DNA from: Echinometra lucunter
Lineage: Eukaryota > Echinodermata > Echinoidea > Camarodonta > Echinometridae
DNA length: 64,000 bases
Reading direction: 5' to 3'
NCBI GenBank assembly: GCA_029962745.1
Contig: CM057165.1
Location: 26,790,652-26,854,651, forward strand
How positions within the stretch are numbered: position 1 is the first letter of the stretch; each line of letters begins with the position of its first letter. The position numbers and the translations under genes are program-made. The notes beneath the pieces were generated by a model, which ran no database searches, was not told the origin of the DNA, and saw only the letters and a program-made list of their open reading frames with translations. Shown piece by piece: positions 11,152-21,006 of this stretch.

Positions 11152-13336
11152 CTGGATTCCCAATGTCTTTTTGCCTTTCTTGGTTACTCAGCTGCCAGGG
11201 ACATCTATATCTACTTGAGCTACCTTTGTAGTGACCTGCCTGTCCATGAGCTTTGGTCACATGTAATTTGTCACATGGCTGTCTTTGTTCACCTGGATGT
11301 TTGTAGTCATCCAGCTGTCTGTAGTCATCTGGTTGGGTATGGTTACCCAGCTGTCCATGTTCAACTGGCTGTCTGTAGTCACCTAATTGTCTGTAGTCAC
11401 CCAGCTGTCTATGTTCACCCTGGCTGTCTGTAGTCACTTAGCTGTCTGTAGTCACCTGGCTGTCTATAGTCACCTGACTGTCCATAGTCACATGGCTGTC
11501 TGTAGTCACCCAGCTGGCTTTAGTCATTTGGTCGTTCATGGTTACCCAGCTCTCTATGTTCACTCGGCTGTCTATGTTCATCTGGATATCTATAGTCACC
11601 CAGCTGACTGTAGTCATCTGGCTGTGTATGGCCACCCAGCTGTCTGTGTTCACCTGGCTGTCTATAGTCACCCAGCTGTCTCTGTTCACCTGGCTGTCTG
11701 TAGTTACCTGGCTGTCCATGTTCACCCTGGCTATCTATATTCACCTGACTGTCCATTGTCACCTAGCTGTCTGTAGTCAACCAGCTGACTGTATTCATGT
11801 GGCTGTCCATGGTCACCAAGCTGTTTATGTTCACCTGGCTGCCTATAGTCACCTGACTGTCCTTGGTCACCTGTATGACTGTAGTCATCTGGCTGTCTAT
11901 GTTCACCTGGCTGACTGTAATCACCCAGCTGTCTTTAGTCATCAAGCTGTCCATTGTCACCTGGCTGTCTGTAGTCATCTGGCTGTATATGGTCAGCCAC
12001 CTGTCCATGCTCACCTGGTTTCCTTTGGTCACCCAGCTTTCTGTAGTCATCTGGCTGTCCATTGTCACCTGGCTGACTGTAGTCATCTGGCTGTCCATGG
12101 TCACCTTATTGTCTGTAGTCATCAAGTGTGTATGGTCACCCAGCTGTCCATGTTCAACTGGCTGGCTTTTTGTCACCTGTCTACATTCACCTGGCTTACT
12201 GTAGTCACCCAGATGCCTGTAGTCATCTGGCTGTCCATGGTCACCTGCCTGTCTGTAGTCATCTGGCTGTATATGGTCAGCCAGCTGTCCATGCTCACCT
12301 GGTTTCCTTTGGTCACCCAGCTGTCCATGTTCACCTGGCTGACTTTAGTCACTCAGTTGTCTGTAGTCATCTGGTGTTCCATGGTCACCTGGCTTTGTAT
12401 GATCACCTGAGTGTGTGTAGTCATCTTGTGTGTTTGGTCACCCAGCTGTCCATGTTCACCTGGCTGTTTGTAGTCACCTGGCTGACTGTAGTCATCTGGC
12501 TGTCCTTGTTCACCTGGCTGTCTATAGTCATGTAGCTGTTTATGGTCACCCAGCTGTCCATGTTCATCTGGCTGTCTATGGTCACCCAGCTGTTTACCTT
12601 CACCTGGCTGACTGTAGTCACCCAGCTGTCAATAGTCTTCTTGCTTTCCATGGTCACCTGACTGTCTGCAGTCATCTGGCTCTGCATGGTCACCTTAGTG
12701 TGTGTAGTCATCTGGTGTGAATGGTCACCCAGCTGTCCATGTTCAACTGGCTGTCTTTTCGTCACCTGTCTACGTTCACCTGGCTGACTGTAGTCACCCA
12801 GCTGTCTGTAGTCATCTGGTTGTCCATGGTCACCTGGCTGTCTGTAGTCATCTGGCTGTATATGGTCACCCAGCTATCCATGTTCACCTGGTTTCCTTTG
12901 GTCACCCAGCTGTCCATGTTCACCTGGCTGACTTTAGTCACCCAGTTGTCTGTAGTCATTTAGTTTTCCATGGTCACCTGGCTGCCTGTGGTCATCTGGC
13001 TGTACATGGTCACCTCAGTGTCTGTAGTCACCTGGTGTGTATGGTCACCCAGCTGTCTATGTTCACCTGGCTGACTGTAGTCACCCAGCTGTCAGAAATC
13101 ATCTGACTATCCATGGTTGCTTGGCTGATTGTAGTCATCTGGCTGTCTGCAGTCATCTGGCTGTACATGGTCACCTCAGTGTCTGTAGTCATCTGGCTGT
13201 CCATGGTCACCTGCCTGTCTGTAGTCATCTGGCTGTCTTTTCATCACCTGTCTACGTTCGCCTGGCTGACTATAGTCGCCCAGCTGTCTGTAGTCACCTG
13301 GCTGTCCATGGTCACCTGCCTGTCTGAAGTCATCTG

Positions 13337-13462
13337 GGGGGTGTAACATAAAGAGATACAATCAATCTTACAATCAATTGTATCTCTTTAGTACATGGTT
13401 TACCATACACTTACGATTGATATCAATAGTAAGATTGATTGTATTTTTTATGTTACACCCCC
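13337..13462. mobile_element. Palindromic MITE, GGGGGTGTAACATAAA family
   Basis: The terminal arms GGGGGTGTAACATAAAGAG and the inverted TTTTTTATGTTACACCCCC are followed inward by further pairing of ATACAATCAATCTTAC with GTAAGATTGATTGTAT. CTG lies on both sides (13334-13336 and 13463-13465), and array units resume exactly at CTGGCTGT. Confidence 0.88.
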
Positions 13463-14784
13463 CTGGCTGTATATGGTCACCCAGCTGTCCATGTTCACCT
13501 GGTTTCCTTTGGTCACCCAGCTGTCCATGTTCACCTGGCTGACTTTAGTCACCCAGTTGTCTGTAGTCATCTGGTTCTCCATGGTCACCTGGCTGTCTGT
13601 AGTCATCTGGTGTGTATGGTCACCCAGCTGTCCATGTTCACCTGGCTGTGAATGGTCACCCAACTGTCTATGTTCACCTGGCTGACTATAGTCACCCAGT
13701 GGTCTGTAGTCACCTGGCTCTCCATGGTCACCTGCCTGTCTGAAGTCATCTGGCTCTATATGGTCACCCAGCTGTCCATGTTCTATGGTCACCCAGCTGT
13801 CTATGTTCACCTGGCTGACTGTTGTCACATGGCTGTCTATAGTCAGCTGGCTGTCCTTGTTCACCTGGCTGTCTATAGTCATCTGGCTGTATATGGTCAC
13901 TCAGCTGTCCATGTTCACTTGGCTGACTGTTGTCACCTGGCTGTCTGTAGTCAGCTGGCTGTCCTTGTTCACCTGGCTGTCTATAGTCATCTGGCTGTTA
14001 ATGGTCACCCAGTTGTCCATGTTCACCTGGCTGTGAATTGTCACCCAACTGTCTATGTTCACCTGGCTGACTATAGTCGCCCAGCTGTCTGTAGTCCCCT
14101 GCCTGTCTGAAGTCATCTGGCTGTATATGTCACCCAGCTGTCCATGTTCACCTGACCATCTGTTGTCATCTGGCTGTCTATGGTCACCAAGCTGTCTATG
14201 TTTACCCAGCTGTCTGTTGTCACCCAGCTATTTATATTCACCTGACTGTCCATGGTCACCTGGATGTCTGTAGTCACCCAGCTGTCTGTAGTCATCTGGC
14301 TGTATATGGTCACCCAGCTGTCTATGTTCACCTGACCATCTGTCGTTATCTGGCTGTCTATGGTCACCAAGCTGTTAATGTTCACCTGACTGTCCATGGT
14401 CATCTGGCTGTTCATAGTCACCTGGATGTCTGTAGCCACCCAGCTGTCTGTAGTCATCTGGCGGTCTATGGTAACCTGAATGTCCATGGTCATCTGGATT
14501 TCTGTATTCACTTGGATTCCTGTAGTTATCTGGCTGTAGATGGTCCCCTATATTTCTGAAGTCATTTCACTATCTATTGTCACCTAACTTTCCATGGTCA
14601 CCTTGTCTGTCTATTGTTACCTGACTGTCCATAGTTACCTGGATGTCTGTAGTCCCCCACCTAACTGTAGTTATCTGTCTATGGTCATCTGGATGTCATT
14701 TTGCTGTATATTTTCAACAGACTGTCTGTGGTTATCTAAATGTCTGAAATCATCTGGCTGCAGTGTTAAAACCATACAGTTGTT

Positions 14785-15660
14785 GGGAACTTGGAAGAAA
14801 TAGGTGTAATGGTGTATAGAAATTTATTTACAATTCATGAATTTTTGCATTTTTGCTGGTCCAGTTTTAAAGTTTCTTTTGTACATCTAGCCTTGTTCCA
14901 GGTATATGGCTGGTCTTTTTTATATAGGTTTTTAAAGCAAAATCTGCAATTTGTTTTGTACCTGTAGGCCCCTTGTATTGTCTCCATTTCTGATTGTCTG
15001 ACAATTATGATGTGACCAATGACAGAATGACTTATTCTCGTAATTTTAAGACTTGCAGCTAATTTCAGTACAGATCTGAGGAAGATGTCTGAACCATTGA
15101 CATTGAAAGTTTCACAGGTACCTTCTGGATGTGCCACAGAACAAAGTCCTAAGGATTCAACCAATTCAGATGAAATTGTTCAGCAGTCATCATAAATAGT
15201 TACCTAAGAAGTAAATGATTACATCTTTGTTTGAAGGTTTTCATGGAGTTTTCTCATATTAATCTTCTCTTTCATTGGACAGATACTGCCTCATATCTCT
15301 AGTTCAGCTTTGGGAAGGATATTTCATACCATTGTGTATGAAGGGTTAACATGAGGAAACTGTACCAAAATCCTCTCATGCAAGGGTATTGTACCACATT
15401 CATTATCTCTCATACTTAGGTTTACATTTGAAAATTTTGTCATACAGGGCCTGCAGGGATACCAGTACTGTACCCCAGACATCTCTAGTGGGAGTTAAAC
15501 AGCAAGTGTACATCCTCTCATCTGAATTTTATCTTTGTAGCATACTCTATCCAGTTCTTTGAATCAATCAAGAGTGATGGTGTCCAAAGAAAATAGTCTA
15601 CGGGTACTATCTTGTCACTTCCTGTTGTTGTGCATTGAACTTTTGGTATGAGAAAGCCAA
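14785..15660. other. No gene seen
   Basis: Non-repetitive AT-rich DNA. A 109-residue minus-strand frame (14835-15164) has no recognisable domain and no convincing splice boundaries. Confidence 0.55.
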
Positions 15661-15663
15661 ACC

Positions 15664-15900
15664 ATGCGTCTGGTAGGGGGCAGCATACATGGCTGGGATA
15701 AATGTAGATAAATCACCTGGATTACTAGAGCACTTGTGAGTAATGAGCTGGCTGGACTTGATCCTTAAACTGCTGGAGAACAGTGCAGTAATACAAAGTT
15801 TTGTGGGGTTTGGGGGGGGGGGGGGGCAGGGGTAAGATCTTTCAGCCATATATGTTGCCTCTCTCTGATGTACAGCTATGTGCCTCTAAACATTCATTCT
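15664..15900 (+). repeat. Second solo copy of the array unit section
   Basis: It matches the order seen at 6.8-7.1 kb: GGCAGCATACATGGCTGGGA, the core (15719-15794), a poly-G tract, then CAGCCATATATG...CTCTCTCTGATGTA. Unlike the 6.8 kb copy it is not interrupted, so it gives the empty site for MITE copy 1. Confidence 0.8.
15719..15794 (+). ncRNA. Candidate structured core, diverged solo copy
   Basis: The outer stem is ATTACT/AGTAAT instead of GTTACT/AGTAAC, a compensated pair. The inner stem is CTGGC/GCTGG, still pairable with two G-U wobbles if read as a plus-strand RNA. The middle stem GCACT/AGTGC is unchanged. Confidence 0.3.
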
Positions 15901-15948
15901 CTCCTTTGCTCATCCAATTTCTTCTTTACTTTCAAGTTTAACTAGAAA

Positions 15949-16410
15949 CCTTGATTAACAACCTTTATGATCTCAAAGAAACTGTTTGACCTGCACTCAT
16001 CTAGGCACCTAATGCCCGTCAAGAATAATGAGTATTCGCACCGGGGATGTTGACAGTTACTACCTTTGTTTCTTATTGTACAATACACACTATGGGATGT
16101 GTGCAACATCTTTGTCACCTGGGGCCCGTTGCATAAAACTTACTATAATAGTAAGTTTTATACAATGGGCCCCTGCTGTCTCCTGGTTTATATGAATAAT
16201 ACAAAATGTAATAAAAAACCTTGAGTTAACACTTTAATGATCTTATTGAGACTTTAGTCTCACCATCATTACTAGGACCAACATTAAGATTAGGAGAATT
16301 GGCACAGGTGATGCTTGATAGTATTATGAGGTCACCTCCTTATCTTATCCTACAATACACACTATAGGGGATGTGATGGATGCATCATACTTGCTCTGTC
16401 CTGGTTTATA
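15949..16410 (+). repeat. Diverged tandem duplication, ~214-bp unit without the inserted MITE
   Basis: AACCTTGATTAACAACCTTT...ACAATACACACTATGGGATG...CCTGGTTTAT in the first copy corresponds to AACCTTGAGTTAACACTTTA...ACAATACACACTATAGGGGA...CCTGGTTTAT in the second. The first copy contains the short MITE at 16122. Confidence 0.75.
16122..16172. mobile_element. Minimal 51-bp MITE made only of two terminal repeats
   Basis: GGGCCCGTTGCATAAAACTT joins directly, through ACTATAATAGT, to AAGTTTTATACAATGGGCCC. It equals the two ends of the 10980-11151 element with the centre removed, and has CTG on both sides (16119-16121 and 16173-16175). Confidence 0.88.
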
Positions 16411-16640
16411 GGAAATGTGACATCTTTCCAGGGTTAAAGGCACACTGGGATATCCAGGTAACCATGAGATAGCAAAAGTGAGAATTAAGTCATTGCTAGT
16501 AAAACTAGCCTGATTTCCAGACAATTTTTCTTTCATCTTTCAAGAAGATTGTTTTTAACTCGACCCTGATGAAAAATTATTCCCACCTGCTTTTTGTTTC
16601 ATATGAAAGATAAGGATACAGGCAATGAGAGGATGTAATT

Positions 16641-16666
16641 CGTCGCTGGTTTCGCAAACCGACGTA
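16641..16666 (+). repeat. Left terminal inverted repeat of the 11.1 kb transposon
   Basis: 26 bp identical to the inverse of 27705-27730. It contains the small palindrome GGTTTCGCAAACC. Confidence 0.92.
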
Positions 16667-16869
16667 TCTCAGCGCGCGATGCGAAAAGACAGTTTCGAGA
16701 AAAACGCATTTAAAGATTTCTTTTTTTCCAAACAATAAATTCGTACTTATTATTGTACTAGATTGTAAATATTTTAGAATGCTAGCATACTAAGGCATTC
16801 ATTCTGTCTGATGATAAGAATTTTCAGTTGCTACACATAAGAAACAAGAAGATATAAGCCAGCAAAGTG

Positions 16870-16995
16870 GTACGTCACTTCGCGAAACCAAAAAACTCGG
16901 CTCTCACAGAGAAATATGGGTGACGCATCCCTGTGCGTCCTTGAAATTTGCACCGAGACGCTAAATAAAGGTTTCGCAAACCGACGTATCTCCAT
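16870..16995. promoter_or_regulatory. Left subterminal copies of the end motif
   Basis: GGTACGTCACTTCGCGAAACC-like sequence near 16869-16890 (inverted orientation) and GGTTTCGCAAACCGACGTAT near 16970-16990 repeat the inner half of the terminal repeat. They are likely transposase-binding sites (inference). Confidence 0.65.
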
Positions 16996-17544
16996 ATGCG
17001 CGCATTGGCCTCCGTGTTATTTGACCCTCTTCCTTTTTTATTTTCTGTCTTTCGCCCTCTCTCATTTGACTCTCCCTCTCTCCCCTCTTTTCATTTCTCT
17101 TTCTTTCCATCTCTCCCTCTTTTATGACTCTCTCCATCCCTCTACTCTTGTCATTTGTCTTTTTCGTTCTTTCTCTCCGTTATTTGACTTATTTTATCGC
17201 TCTATTTCCTCTTTTCTCTGCCTTTTCTTTCTTTATCATTTGTCTGTCTTCCACTCTCTCCTCATTTCTCTTTTTTTCTTTCCCTATTTTTCTGTCTTCC
17301 TCTCCATTTCATCTCTTTATCTTTCACTGAACATTCTTTTCTTTCCTTTCTCTCATTTGTTAGTCTTCTCCTTTTCATTTCTCTATCTTTCCCTTTTTTT
17401 TCCCTTTTCTCTCATTTGTTAGTCTTCCTCTCCTCTTCATTTCTCTGTATCCCTCTGTATTCCTTTCTTTCTCTCTCTCTCTCTCTTATTTGTTAGTCTT
17501 CCTCTCCTCTCCATTTCTGTGTATCCCTCTGTCTTCCTCTTTCT

Positions 17545-17582
<38 letters not shown>

Positions 17583-17875
17583 ATTTGTTAGTCTTCCTCT
17601 CCTCTTCATTTCTCTGTATCCCTGTCTTTCTGTCTTTCTTTTCTTTCTCTCTCTCTCTCTCTCTCATTTGTAAGTCTTCCTATCCTCTCCATTTCTGTGT
17701 ATCCCTCTGTCTTTTTCTTTCTATCTCTCTCTCTTTCTTTCTCTTTTGTTAGTCTTCCTCTCCTTTTCATTTCTCTGTCTTCCTCTGACTTTTTTCTTTC
17801 CCTCTATCATTTCACTCACCTCCTCCACTTTTCAATTCTCTACCTCTCCCTGTTTTCTCCCCCCCCCATGTCCTT
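16993..17875 (+). repeat. Long polypyrimidine tract with internal ~90-bp periodicity
   Basis: Almost pure C/T on the plus strand. CATTTGTTAGTCTTCCTCTC recurs near 17414, 17490, 17582 and 17750, separated by CT dinucleotide runs. The serine/phenylalanine/leucine-rich open frames across it are compositional artefacts. Confidence 0.9.
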
Positions 17876-17879
17876 CCTT

Positions 17880-19150
17880 AACACTCACTGACGTTTCACT
17901 TTACATTTATATCCATCCTATATTCCATTCGTATGTTAAAACAAAGTCTCAGTGAAACTTTTATCAAATTTAAATATAAATTTAATGAAATTTGATTTCA
18001 ATCAATAATAGTAACCAATACGCAATGATATTTAGTACATTTTCTTATGAGTGCTGGATTATCAAACATCGATTTCAGGTATGCTTGTTTGTGCTCTGCA
18101 TTCATGCCTAGACTGGTCATTAGGTAATGATTACTAAAAGCTAAATTCATCTGTTAATGCGGATGGCATTATGCAATTGCTTTAAAATTTAAAACAGAGC
18201 ACATAACCTGTAATAATGAATTACTGAAGGTCTTCTTTAAAATATTACATTCGATTCGAATACATGAAGATTTCTATAACACATGTACAAAAAAAAAAAT
18301 CAAATTATTCAGATTTCCCTTTACAGCCTCTTCTTCAATAATGGAATGTTTACATGCATTACACTTCATGGAATCTAATACTTTGCATGTAGTTAAATAC
18401 TAGATCAAAATAAGTTAAAATTTAAATATTATAAATAAGCTTAATCATGTATATTTCATTTAATACTGCAATATTATAAAATTTTTAAAAACAATATTTC
18501 TGAGCATCTGCAGGTATTTGTCTGTACTCATATATAAGACACGTTGACTTTCCCAAGAAAAATGTACAACAATGAACGATAACAACAATAACAATTACAA
18601 TCAGGATCACGTCAAGAATAATCATTTGAAACTGCAAAATTAAGCAGATCAAAATGGTATGTACATAATAATCTTCTTCACACTGTGCATAACATCAATA
18701 AGGTCCATTGATCCATTATCAAGACATCAAAGTATAAATGACATTGTATAGAATAATCAGAAGTCAAACTAATACTGATAATTTAAATTCAATAAATTCC
18801 ATTCAATTACAGTCACAATTTCAATTAATCTCTATATAAAGTCACGAATCACATCAATTTGTTTGTAGTGCAGAAAAAAATGACAAGATAAAGGTTTAAT
18901 GTTTAATTAAGAATGCATTGATTTTGCCAAACATTCTCTTTTGAAGACCCCAAATGAAGCGAAAAGTGAAACTGAGAAATCAAAAGCTTGTAAGCTTTTG
19001 TTGTAAGCTAAAATGCATAATGCAAGTTTTAAACCTTTTCTCTGCTGGTCAGCTGAGTATTTTGCCTTGAAATAATTCAAATCAGCAGTATTCGAAAATA
19101 GGGGGGGGGGGGGTTGCTAGCCACTGCCTCGAATTCTGTGATGTCTGTTT
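17880..19150. other. Left interior of the transposon, no gene seen
   Basis: Very AT-rich, without recognisable exons. A 12-G run lies at about 19101. Confidence 0.6.
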
Positions 19151-19348
19151 ATAAAGGGTGCGACTACATGTGTTTGGGTGTGAAATATATCAAATATTTT
19201 TTTTTCCTTTCCAGATTAGGGATTTGAAAAAAAGAAGAAATATTTTGCCGAAGAAAAATTATAATGAAAATACAAAGTATGTAAATTCAATTGCTTTGTC
19301 AAATAACATGCAAACCAGAAAGCAAATATTTATAATGGAAAATTTGTG

Positions 19349-19628
19349 CACTTCTTGCAAACATATAATGTGTTGTGATTCCTATGGTGCCTTCTCTTTC
19401 CTCCACACCATTGGAAAAGAATGTGGTTACATTCCATTTCCAGAGAGTACTAGCTGAGAGGAAAGAGAAATAAGGAATCCAGATTAAGTGGACATTCACT
19501 TCTTGCAAATATATGTGTTCTGATTCCCATAGTATCTTCTCTTTCCTCCACACCATCGGAAAAGGATGTAGTTACATGCCAGAGAGTACTAGCTTTGAGG
19601 AAAGAGAAAGAAGGAATCCAGATTAAAT
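19349..19628 (+). repeat. Two tandem copies of a ~140-bp unit
   Basis: CACTTCTTGCAAACATATAA...TTCTCTTTCCTCCACACCAT...GAATCCAGATTAA occurs from about 19349 and again from about 19497, downstream of the transposase stop codon. Confidence 0.85.
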
Positions 19629-19646
19629 TGAAGAAAAAAAAGTCAG

Positions 19647-19652
19647 TTTATT
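19647..19652 (-). terminator. Possible polyadenylation signal of the transposase gene
   Basis: TTTATT on plus reads AATAAA on minus, about 280 bases after the stop codon. It is the first canonical hexamer I found in that direction. Confidence 0.4.
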
Positions 19653-19724
19653 GTAAAGTAATTGAATGTTATTATGAGTAATTTGAGTCACTTACAATGT
19701 TTCAATTACAATTAGATCAATTTC

Positions 19725-19806
19725 TCTTTCAAAACTTCGATTACAATTACAATTACAATTACTCAAAAATGTAATCAATTACTCTGTAATTGAGCCCAAC
19801 CCTGGT
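19725..19806. mobile_element. hAT-type terminal fragment
   Basis: Repeats of CAATTACAATTA lead into CTCTGTAATTGAGCCCAACC and CTGG. Read on minus it begins CAGGGTTGGGCTCAATTAC, a hAT-like terminus. No matching opposite end was found nearby, so this is a fragment. Confidence 0.4.
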
Positions 19807-19932
19807 ATCTGTAAGTTTTGTCTGCAGAAATAAATAAAACGACATTCACAACACTGCACTTAATCTCTTAAACAGTAGGAAAGCATGACGACGGCAGGCA
19901 TCATAGGAAAGAATCCTACTGGGCATACATAC

Positions 19933-21006
19933 TTAGTGGGGAAGGAGTTCGTAGAATCTCTGGTAGTCTGGATGGGCAATGACTGGCATATCCCCCGTAC
20001 GCAGGGTGGTCAAGTCTCTGTACTTCCCAAGTGAAAGTTTTGGGGGTCCGCCAGCATAGAGCAACTCTGGCTTCAACACTTCTTCTGAAACTCGACGCAT
20101 GGTTGGCAATGTGACTTTGTCAAAGTCATTATCTGTGTGAGAGTACTTGAATCGTATCGCATTCAGGTCCATCTTCGTTACTTGTATCGCCATGAACTTC
20201 GTCCAGTCTATCGTCTGACCCTTGTCTGAGGTACGTACACGAAGTAATCCAAGTTTCTGACTGTAGGTCTTCCAGTCGATTATGTCTGTGGTTTTAACAG
20301 ATACAACATCATACGGTGCAGGATCCTTCCTTGCCATTCGACAAATGGTGACGAGCTGTGCAGGAACAAATATCTCTTCTACCTGTCTTAAAGCACGCTC
20401 GATGGTGCTATGCATGCTATCTCCCTCACTTTGTCCATGGGAGGTTTCGAAGAACCTCAGGGTGATTGTGTGAATTGACTTTGCAGTCTCACGAAGAAAG
20501 TGTAGCATCATGGCAGGGACAATAGAATTTTTATTCTGTCCAATGCACCCGTCACTAAACAAGTGTACCTCTTCTTTGCCAGAGCGATCTAAATTGGCAA
20601 GATAGTGAAGGAGGTGTGATGCAATTTCACATGCTCCTCTTTTGGTGAGTCCCTCATGGGCCAAGTAGCAAACACCTCGTCTATCATGTAGGTCATAGAC
20701 AGTGAAATTGAAGTTAGAGAGTCTGCGTTTATAGAACAGTTCAGAGCGAGAAGACTTGGGTAAGAAGATCACCTGCTGTAGATCAAAAACCCCTGCAGAT
20801 ACCTTGTCACTCTTTTCAGTTGCCAACCGTTTTACCTCATATTTCAGAAGTCTAACCGTGTTTTTTTCCAAGATGTGTTTTTCATATCTCTCTTTGATTG
20901 GTCCCCTCTCCTCTTCATTGGCTTTCAAGTACGTCATGCATAGGCCACATTGATCTTTTTTTGGTTTATGGAATCTTAGGTTGAGGCTTTGAAGTACTTT
21001 CTTGTA
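19933..21006 (-). CDS. Transposase, catalytic C-terminal part (after frameshift)
   Basis: This is the second frame of the large exon, ending in ...FYELLPH and a stop at 19933. It opens in the frame that gives YKKVLQSLNLRFHKPKKDQC, followed by the methionine at 20937. Counted from that methionine, acidic residues in conserved-looking settings are D52 (FDLQQV), D82 (VYDLHD), D129 (LFSDGCIGQNKN) and D173 (SEGDSMHSTIE). These are candidate metal-binding residues of an RNase H-like D-D-D transposase. Cysteines just before the methionine (DQCGLC) form a likely zinc-binding knuckle. I recognise the SDxCxGQNKN pattern from transposase-like proteins common in invertebrate genomes; the Sola assignment is inference. 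It is joined to the upstream frame by an apparent one-base deletion. Confidence 0.85.
   Translation of the reverse strand, partial: YKKVLQSLNLRFHKPKKDQCGLCMTYLKANEEERGPIKERYEKHILEKNTVRLLKYEVKRLATEKSDKVSAGVFDLQQVIFLPKSSRSELFYKRRLSNFNFTVYDLHDRRGVCYLAHEGLTKRGACEIASHLLHYLANLDRSGKEEVHLFSDGCIGQNKNSIVPAMMLHFLRETAKSIHTITLRFFETSHGQSEGDSMHSTIERALRQVEEIFVPAQLVTICRMARKDPAPYDVVSVKTTDIIDWKTYSQKLGLLRVRTSDKGQTIDWTKFMAIQVTKMDLNAIRFKYSHTDNDFDKVTLPTMRRVSEEVLKPELLYAGGPPKLSLGKYRDLTTLRTGDMPVIAHPDYQRFYELLPH

Larger units (their letters stand above)
9729..14780 (+). repeat. 18-bp minisatellite array, more than 200 units
   Basis: The unit is close to GTCACCTGGCTGTCTGTA, with alternatives such as CCCAGCTG for CCTGGCTG, and ATGGTCAC or TGTTCAC for TAGTCAC. 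The edges (9729-9845 and 10400-10975) and the tail after ~14500 are the most degenerate. Because 18 is a multiple of three and the unit has few stop codons, long frames stay open on both strands (HLAVYS-like on plus, DSQVNI/DSWVTT-like on minus). I treat these as by-products: no start context, splice sites or non-repetitive domain accompany them. Larger blocks recur, for example GGTTTCCTTTGGTCACCCAG at about 12017, 12301, 12890 and 13501. Confidence 0.95.

Noticed and set aside
11126..14511. Long open frames on both strands of the minisatellite (up to 290 residues)
   Set aside because: They follow from an 18-bp unit with few stops; no start context, splice sites or unique domain.
16916..17955. 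Membrane-protein-like Ser/Phe/Leu-rich frames
   Set aside because: They arise from a pure polypyrimidine tract; overlapping frames have the same bias.
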